Below, in pieces: positions 59,885 through 64,000 of a stretch of DNA of 64,000 nt. Below the pieces are notes generated by a model that had not been told where the DNA came from, ran no database searches, and saw nothing but the letters and a program-made list of their open reading frames with translations. Source of the DNA: Hymenobacter sp. BRD67 (GTDB lineage Bacteria; Bacteroidota; Bacteroidia; Cytophagales; Hymenobacteraceae); contig NZ_CP053904.1 in NCBI RefSeq assembly GCF_013256425.1, forward strand, positions 4,092,001-4,156,000, read 5' to 3'. Numbering within the stretch: the first letter of the stretch is position 1; each line of letters starts with the position of its first letter. The translations under genes were made by a program, and so were the position numbers.

Positions 59885-60732
59885 TTGTTCCTCCCGCTTT
59901 TGCGGAACACGGCCCCGATTCCATCTACTGCCTTTTTACTAAGCCCACTCTCACGCAGGCAGAGATAGAAGATAACCTACGCGCCGGCTGGCCGGCCGGC
60001 CAAGTGCCCGCACTATGGGCTGCGTTAGTTTCGTCGGACTGGATAGCTACTACACCCAGCGACCGCACACGCTTTCGCCTGACAACTGACATGCCTGTCA
60101 TTCAATGGGATAAGTCCGAGGCCATCCTGTTTGCAAGTGGCTTGGGTACAGCAGAAGGTAGTCCTGGCCCTCGTATTAGTCTATTTCAAGGTGGCATTAA
60201 GTGCGTCAGGCCTACGGCTACTAAGACGCCAGCAGAGTTGTACGCAGACCTCACTAGTGGGCGCTACCGTCTCCATACAGAACGCCTACGGGCGGCAGGT
60301 CGGGGGGCCCCAGATTACAACCTGCTCAAGAGCAGCCTCGACTATGTGACGCCAGGAGGGGTATTCACGCAACGTAATGAGCGCGGACTGGTGGCCCCTT
60401 CTGGGCTCATGGTGCTAGACTTTGATAAGCTAGTCGACCTTGCTGCTGCCCGTTCCGCCCTGCTGGCTGACCCGAAGCTAGGGCCCGCTGTGGTGCTGCT
60501 ATTTACTAGTCCTAGCGGAGACGGCCTGAAGTGCTTCCTCCCAACCGACACTACAGCCACCTACCTCGACAACTTCAAAGGGGTTAGCCGCTATCTGAGT
60601 CGCAAGTACGCGGCGCTGGGCCTCGTGCCTGATGAATCCGGCAAAGACATCTCACGCGCCTGCTTCCTGGCACACGACCCTGACGCTTACCTAAGTTCCT
60701 ATTACCGACACCCTAAAAAGCTGGCAGCTTGA
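59878..60732 (+). CDS. VirE_N / BT4734-like primase-like protein
   Basis: A protein of 284 residues. The C-terminal half shows the conserved core of VirE N-terminal/BT4734-like domains: LMVLDFDKLVDLAAARSAL, LLFTSPSGDGLKCF and DISRACFLAHDP. These proteins are associated with primase-like folds and occur just before DUF3987 helicase-like genes in many Bacteroidota elements. The acidic LDFDK and the SPSGDGLK loop are candidates for a catalytic site. Overlaps both neighbours by a few bases. Confidence 0.75.
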   Translation: MLIVPPAFAEHGPDSIYCLFTKPTLTQAEIEDNLRAGWPAGQVPALWAALVSSDWIATTPSDRTRFRLTTDMPVIQWDKSEAILFASGLGTAEGSPGPRISLFQGGIKCVRPTATKTPAELYADLTSGRYRLHTERLRAAGRGAPDYNLLKSSLDYVTPGGVFTQRNERGLVAPSGLMVLDFDKLVDLAAARSALLADPKLGPAVVLLFTSPSGDGLKCFLPTDTTATYLDNFKGVSRYLSRKYAALGLVPDESGKDISRACFLAHDPDAYLSSYYRHPKKLAA

Positions 60733-62403
60733 ATCATTTCTTTAAACTAACTGACCTGCTGGACGACGAGCCAGTAGCTGAATCGTCGCCCGAGGCGCAG
60801 CAGCCTAGAGAATCTAGCCATCAGGGACAGCCTGACCCACATGGAGCGCTTACCTGGTGCCTTAATATTTTCAGCGGTGGGCCGTTTCCTCCACCTGGCG
60901 GCCGAAACACTTGGCTAGCGACGTTTGCTCTCTTCTGCAATGAACGTGGGGTGCCACTACCTGACCTGCTTAGTCACTGCCTGGGCTACTACGCGGAGCC
61001 AGGCTTCGATGCGAAGGAAATAGAAACAACCGTGCGTGGCATCTATACTCGCGATGCGGCAAAGCACGGCAGCAAGCCCTATACGACTACCCGGGCCAAG
61101 GAATCCGCGCCGGACGCGCCTATACCAGCCGACTTATACGACGTGCTACCCGACTATTTGCGGCGCTGCTGCGAGCCATTCGAGGGCCACGAGAAGGCAG
61201 TTATGTTACTGTCCGCGCTTACGGTTCTATCGGGCTGCTTTCCAGGGGTTGGTGGTACTTATGCCCAGCGTGAGTTCGGATTAAATCTTTTCTTGTTCAT
61301 TCTAGCCCAGGCAGCTAGTGGCAAGGGCTCCGCCGCTTATGCGTACCAACTGGCCCGAGGGTGGCATAAACACTTGACCGCTGAGAGTGCCGGCGCCGAG
61401 GCTGAATACGAGGCGGAAGTAGCGGCTCAGAAAGGCGTTAACAAAGGAAAAGGAAGCAATTCCTATACGCCGCCACCCCCCCGCGCCGGCAAATGCTTTA
61501 CATCCCCGGCAATACCTCAGGAGCGGCAATACTGTCCCAGTTAGCCGAAAACGGCAGTCTGGGAGGAATTATGTTTGAAACCGAGGCGGATACGCTGAGT
61601 ACTGCCCTAGGGGGTGAACACGGGAAGTTCGGGGACGGGTTGCGGAAAATCTTCCAGCACGAGCCCTTGTCCGTGTTGCGAAAAGCTGACCGGCAACACT
61701 TGGATATCGAACGGCCCGCACTGAGCATCGCTATTACCGGGACTCCTGGCCAGCTCTCACGCTTGATGCCTACAGCCGAAGACGGGTTAGTAAGCCGGTT
61801 TCTATTCTACTCATTCAGTCAGCCCCCTGTATGGCGAGATGTGAGTCCCCGCGCCGGCAAGCCGCTGGGTAGCTATTTTACTCCGCTCGCCGACGAGTTG
61901 ATGCGCATGATTAGGGCCATGCCGCTCCCCGACGACGCTACCCCTTATCCAGTTAAAATTGTGCTTCCTGTGGCCGAGTGGGATAAAATCAATGCGGCTG
62001 GGGAGCGGGGATTAGCGCAAGCCGTTACCGAGGCTGGTGCGGCTGGTGCTAGTACCGCCTTTCGCCTAGGCTTGATTACTTGGCGCATTGCGGGAATTCT
62101 GACTGTTTTGCGCTGCTTTGAGAATGGCGAAGCCCAGGCCCAGAGCTGGAGGCCGACTCCAGGGACGTGACCACGGCAATCTGTATTATGGATACGGCCC
62201 GCGCCCATGCCTTACACGTCCTCTCTACTTTGCCGGCTGCCTCCACTGTGCGCTCGCCCAAACAAACCCGGTTTGAAGATAATGCCGACAAGGCCGCCCG
62301 TATCCGTGCGCTACGTGCACAAACACCTCCGGTAAGCTGGCGCGACATTGAAGCCCAGCTTGGGGTCCCCCAAGCCACAGCCCGCCGCTGGGCCGGCGAG
62401 TAG
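60729..62403 (+). CDS. DUF3987 helicase-like protein (two frameshifts)
   Basis: Restoring one C in the C run 61476-61482 and one C at 62139-62141 makes a single protein of about 558 residues. Features in order: a PriCT-like N-terminal region (NTWLATFALFCNERGVPL), a P-loop (LAQAASGKGSAAYAY), ETEADTLSTAL as the DUF3987 Walker B-like motif, ITGTPGQLSRLMP, GLVSRFLFYSF, and a C-terminal HTH-like WRDIEAQLGVPQATARRWAG. With the VirE_N protein it probably forms the element's replication module. Confidence 0.8.
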
Positions 62404-62498
62404 GTGTGCCATTTAGTAGGTGTGTCAAAAATGGCACAGTGACACATGGCACACCTGCTAACCCGCTACTCCCTTTTTCTATTCATTTTAATACCCCC

Positions 62499-63100
62499 AT
62501 GCCTACCCCAAAACGCACCCACGTGCCCTCCAACCCCGCGCTAGCACTGACCCGCTGGCAGTGTTATTCAACGACTGGCTAAACAGCCTGGCCCCCGTGG
62601 AGCTGTTTACCCGTCCCGTTGGCCGGCTCGATGCGGAAAGCGAGCAGATGCGCTCGCTGCTTCTAACCGCTACCACAACCCTGCATCACCTACACCACTC
62701 GTTGAGCAAAGCCATTGTCCTGCTTGGTCAAGGGCAGCCCCTAACTAAGCTGGCTTCCTTATTCCGGCAGGCGGGCAGCAATCGGGCAGGCATAGGCTCG
62801 TGTCCTCCCGAACTAGCTGAATTACTGAGCTACGTAGCGCTTCAAAGCAGCATTACGAGCCGTGCCGAGTGTAAGCGGGTTATGCGCTACAGCGCTGAGC
62901 ACCGCACCAAGCTAGCCATTCAGGCTGCCGAGCACCCGCCGCTAGAACGCATGTGTGGGCTGTTTTTGGCTGTATTCGATGCGACCACTGAGGCAGAGCA
63001 GGACTACCACTTCCTAAAGGCTGACGACGAAGCCGGAAGGGCTGACCTGCTGGAATTACTGCAAGGCGTTCTGGCTTTGAGCTGCTTTCAAAAAGCCTAG
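62499..63100 (+). CDS. Hypothetical protein of the element (frameshifted)
   Basis: ATG 62499 gives MPTPKRTHVPSNPALAL; one missing base near 62546-62550 is needed to continue as DPLAVLFNDWLNSL. The rest is helical (LLLTATTTLHHLHHSLSKAI, LLSYVALQSSITSRAECKR). About 200 residues. No family known. Confidence 0.55.
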
Positions 63101-63107
63101 CCCATGC

Positions 63108-63138
63108 GTAGCCCCACCACTCGACACGGTGGGGCTAC
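63108..63138 (+). terminator. Terminator-like hairpin
   Basis: GTAGCCCCACC and GGTGGGGCTAC are perfect 11-base arms around a 9-base loop, just past the stop codon at 63100, followed by AAAAG rather than a T run. Confidence 0.55.
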
Positions 63139-63623
63139 AAAAGCGGCTACGAGCGCTGTGTGTACGCATACCTACTAGCCCTTTTCGCCCTTCTCGCTTA
63201 TCCACCCATCACCACCTTTTACCCCGCCCCGACTTGCTGCCGACTAAAGCCAAGCTAACCGCTGCTGATAATGCGCTCTTATTCAGCGTATGCGAGCCCC
63301 AGGCGCGCCGCATTGTTGCCAAGTCAGTCTGTATCTCATCCGGTGCCGTGCCGGTGCTCCTGAGCGTGGCCGTGCGGACGAATTTAGGGCTTGCAACCCG
63401 TCCCAAGGACGTTTACCGGGCTGCTATTGCGAATGAAAAGCTCGTCCGAGGCTATATCCGCACGCTACTAGGAAAGGAGCTGCTGCTGTTGGAGCGGCGA
63501 CGTGGCTGCCGGTACCTACGCCCGTCGCTTGCTGGCCTGGCACTCGCTGCCCGCTACTACCGGGAGCTACGAAGCGCCCGCCACACTTTTTTACAAGACT
63601 ACTTTTCACCATTCATTTTCTAA
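63129..63623 (+). CDS. Hypothetical protein of the element
   Basis: An open frame of 164 codons ending at 63623; the nominal GTG start lies inside a hairpin, so the true start is probably later. The confident part begins near KAKLTAADNALLFSVCEPQ. It contains KSVCISSGAVPVLLSVAVR and a basic helical end. Its stop codon overlaps the next ATG (TAATG), which implies coupling. Family unknown. Confidence 0.5.
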   Translation: MGLQKRLRALCVRIPTSPFRPSRLSTHHHLLPRPDLLPTKAKLTAADNALLFSVCEPQARRIVAKSVCISSGAVPVLLSVAVRTNLGLATRPKDVYRAAIANEKLVRGYIRTLLGKELLLLERRRGCRYLRPSLAGLALAARYYRELRSARHTFLQDYFSPFIF

Positions 63624-63961
63624 TGCCTACATCTCAAAATCCCTTTTTGTCTGAGGACGAAGCCTGCGCTATTATGCGCCAAGCATATATCCTTCATTCC
63701 GACCTGTTGCCTCCCGCAATAGGCGCTACCGAGGAAAGCACCACAGGTACCGGAGTCATCCTGTCGGCCGGCTACTGTGGCGTCCTAGTATCTGTGTATG
63801 GCCGGCAGTTTTGCGGGCAGCTACTAGCCCTCTTAGAAGCCGCTGAGGCTTTTGAGCTATTGGTTAAGATGCGTACGGCGATTGCCGAAAGCAAAAGCCT
63901 TTGGGATGAGTTAGGGACTATTACAGACCACCACGCGCCGGCCGTGACCCTATCGCTTTAG
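63623..63961 (+). CDS. Hypothetical protein of the element
   Basis: A protein of 112 residues, starting in the stop codon of the previous gene. Acidic, with two hydrophobic patches (VILSAGYCGVLVSVYGRQF and LLALLEAAEAFELL). No family recognised. Its stop codon overlaps a GTG at 63961 that may open the next gene. Confidence 0.55.
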   Translation: MPTSQNPFLSEDEACAIMRQAYILHSDLLPPAIGATEESTTGTGVILSAGYCGVLVSVYGRQFCGQLLALLEAAEAFELLVKMRTAIAESKSLWDELGTITDHHAPAVTLSL

Positions 63962-64000
63962 TGATAGCCGTGTACACACCTAAAGAAGCGGGTACTTGGC
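63961..64000 (+). CDS. Possible start of a further element gene (partial)
   Basis: A GTG overlapping the preceding stop codon opens a frame reading VIAVYTPKEAGTW to the window end. Too short to judge. Confidence 0.2.
   Translation, partial: MIAVYTPKEAGTW

Larger units (their letters stand above)
56595..64000 (+). mobile_element. Left part of an integrative element in tRNA-Val
   Basis: From the broken tRNA-Val to the window end, all genes run plus and differ in style from the chromosome: a tyrosine integrase, a lower-GC unknown gene, an HTH/excisionase-like protein, a VirE_N-like and a DUF3987 protein, and tightly packed small genes. No mobilisation or conjugation gene is in the visible part, so whether it is an ICE, an IME or a phage-like satellite cannot be decided. 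The right end is not in the window. Confidence 0.75.

Noticed and set aside
1..64000. CRISPR array
   Set aside because: No regularly spaced direct repeats of 25-40 bases were seen; the low-complexity gaps are inverted, not spaced, repeats.

Overview
The window looks like a chromosome segment of a GC-rich Bacteroidota, most likely Hymenobacter or a close Cytophagales relative. The evidence is a gldKLMN type IX secretion (T9SS) operon with porP upstream, a porW/sprE homologue, several proteins with T9SS type A C-terminal sorting domains, an ATP synthase operon without atpD/atpC, DUF4271-hemD synteny, and TAnnTTTG-type -7 promoter boxes. About 56.5 kb of core chromosome is followed by the left end of an integrated element.

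Layout. 0-7.3 kb: cyanophycinase-like protein, MORN-type lipoprotein, yraN, lipB, a WecA-like sugar-phosphate transferase, DUF4271 protein and hemD. 7.4-13.3 kb: porP and gldKLMN. 13.4-20.9 kb (minus strand): uvrC, a class A penicillin-binding protein and porW/sprE. 21.0-27.2 kb: ATP synthase genes atpI/Z, a membrane protein, and atpB, E, F, H, A, G. 27.4-39.7 kb: three large paralogous T9SS cargo proteins with different N-terminal heads and one shared C-terminal half; the second and third are each followed by a tiny PID-CTERM-like membrane protein and a hairpin terminator. 39.8-56.5 kb: truA, two ABC exporters, a zinc alcohol dehydrogenase, a beta-barrel protein, two tRNA-Pro genes, a branched-chain amino acid dehydrogenase, nusB, ytxH, NAD-type isocitrate dehydrogenase, a DUF1573 lipoprotein, yajC, a YbbR-like protein, coaE and a GNAT-like protein.

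56.55-64 kb: the 3' half of tRNA-Val(UAC) is joined to foreign DNA. That DNA holds a Bacteroidota-type tyrosine integrase, an AT-richer gene of unknown function, an excisionase-like HTH protein, a VirE_N/BT4734-like primase-like protein, a DUF3987 helicase-like protein and several small unknown genes. The right end lies outside the window.

Two signals cut across the annotation. First, about thirty genes, including single-copy core genes such as atpA, gldM, gldN and yajC, are broken by single missing bases, almost always in a short G or C run and always in the same direction. I read these as base-calling or assembly deletions, so I annotate such genes as single CDSs and give the site. Second, several intergenic gaps hold long imperfect hairpins. 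Each is built from its own low-complexity word theme, and most run from the upstream stop codon to the next start codon. The modular T9SS cargo array with its PID-CTERM partners and these themed hairpins are the most unusual content here.
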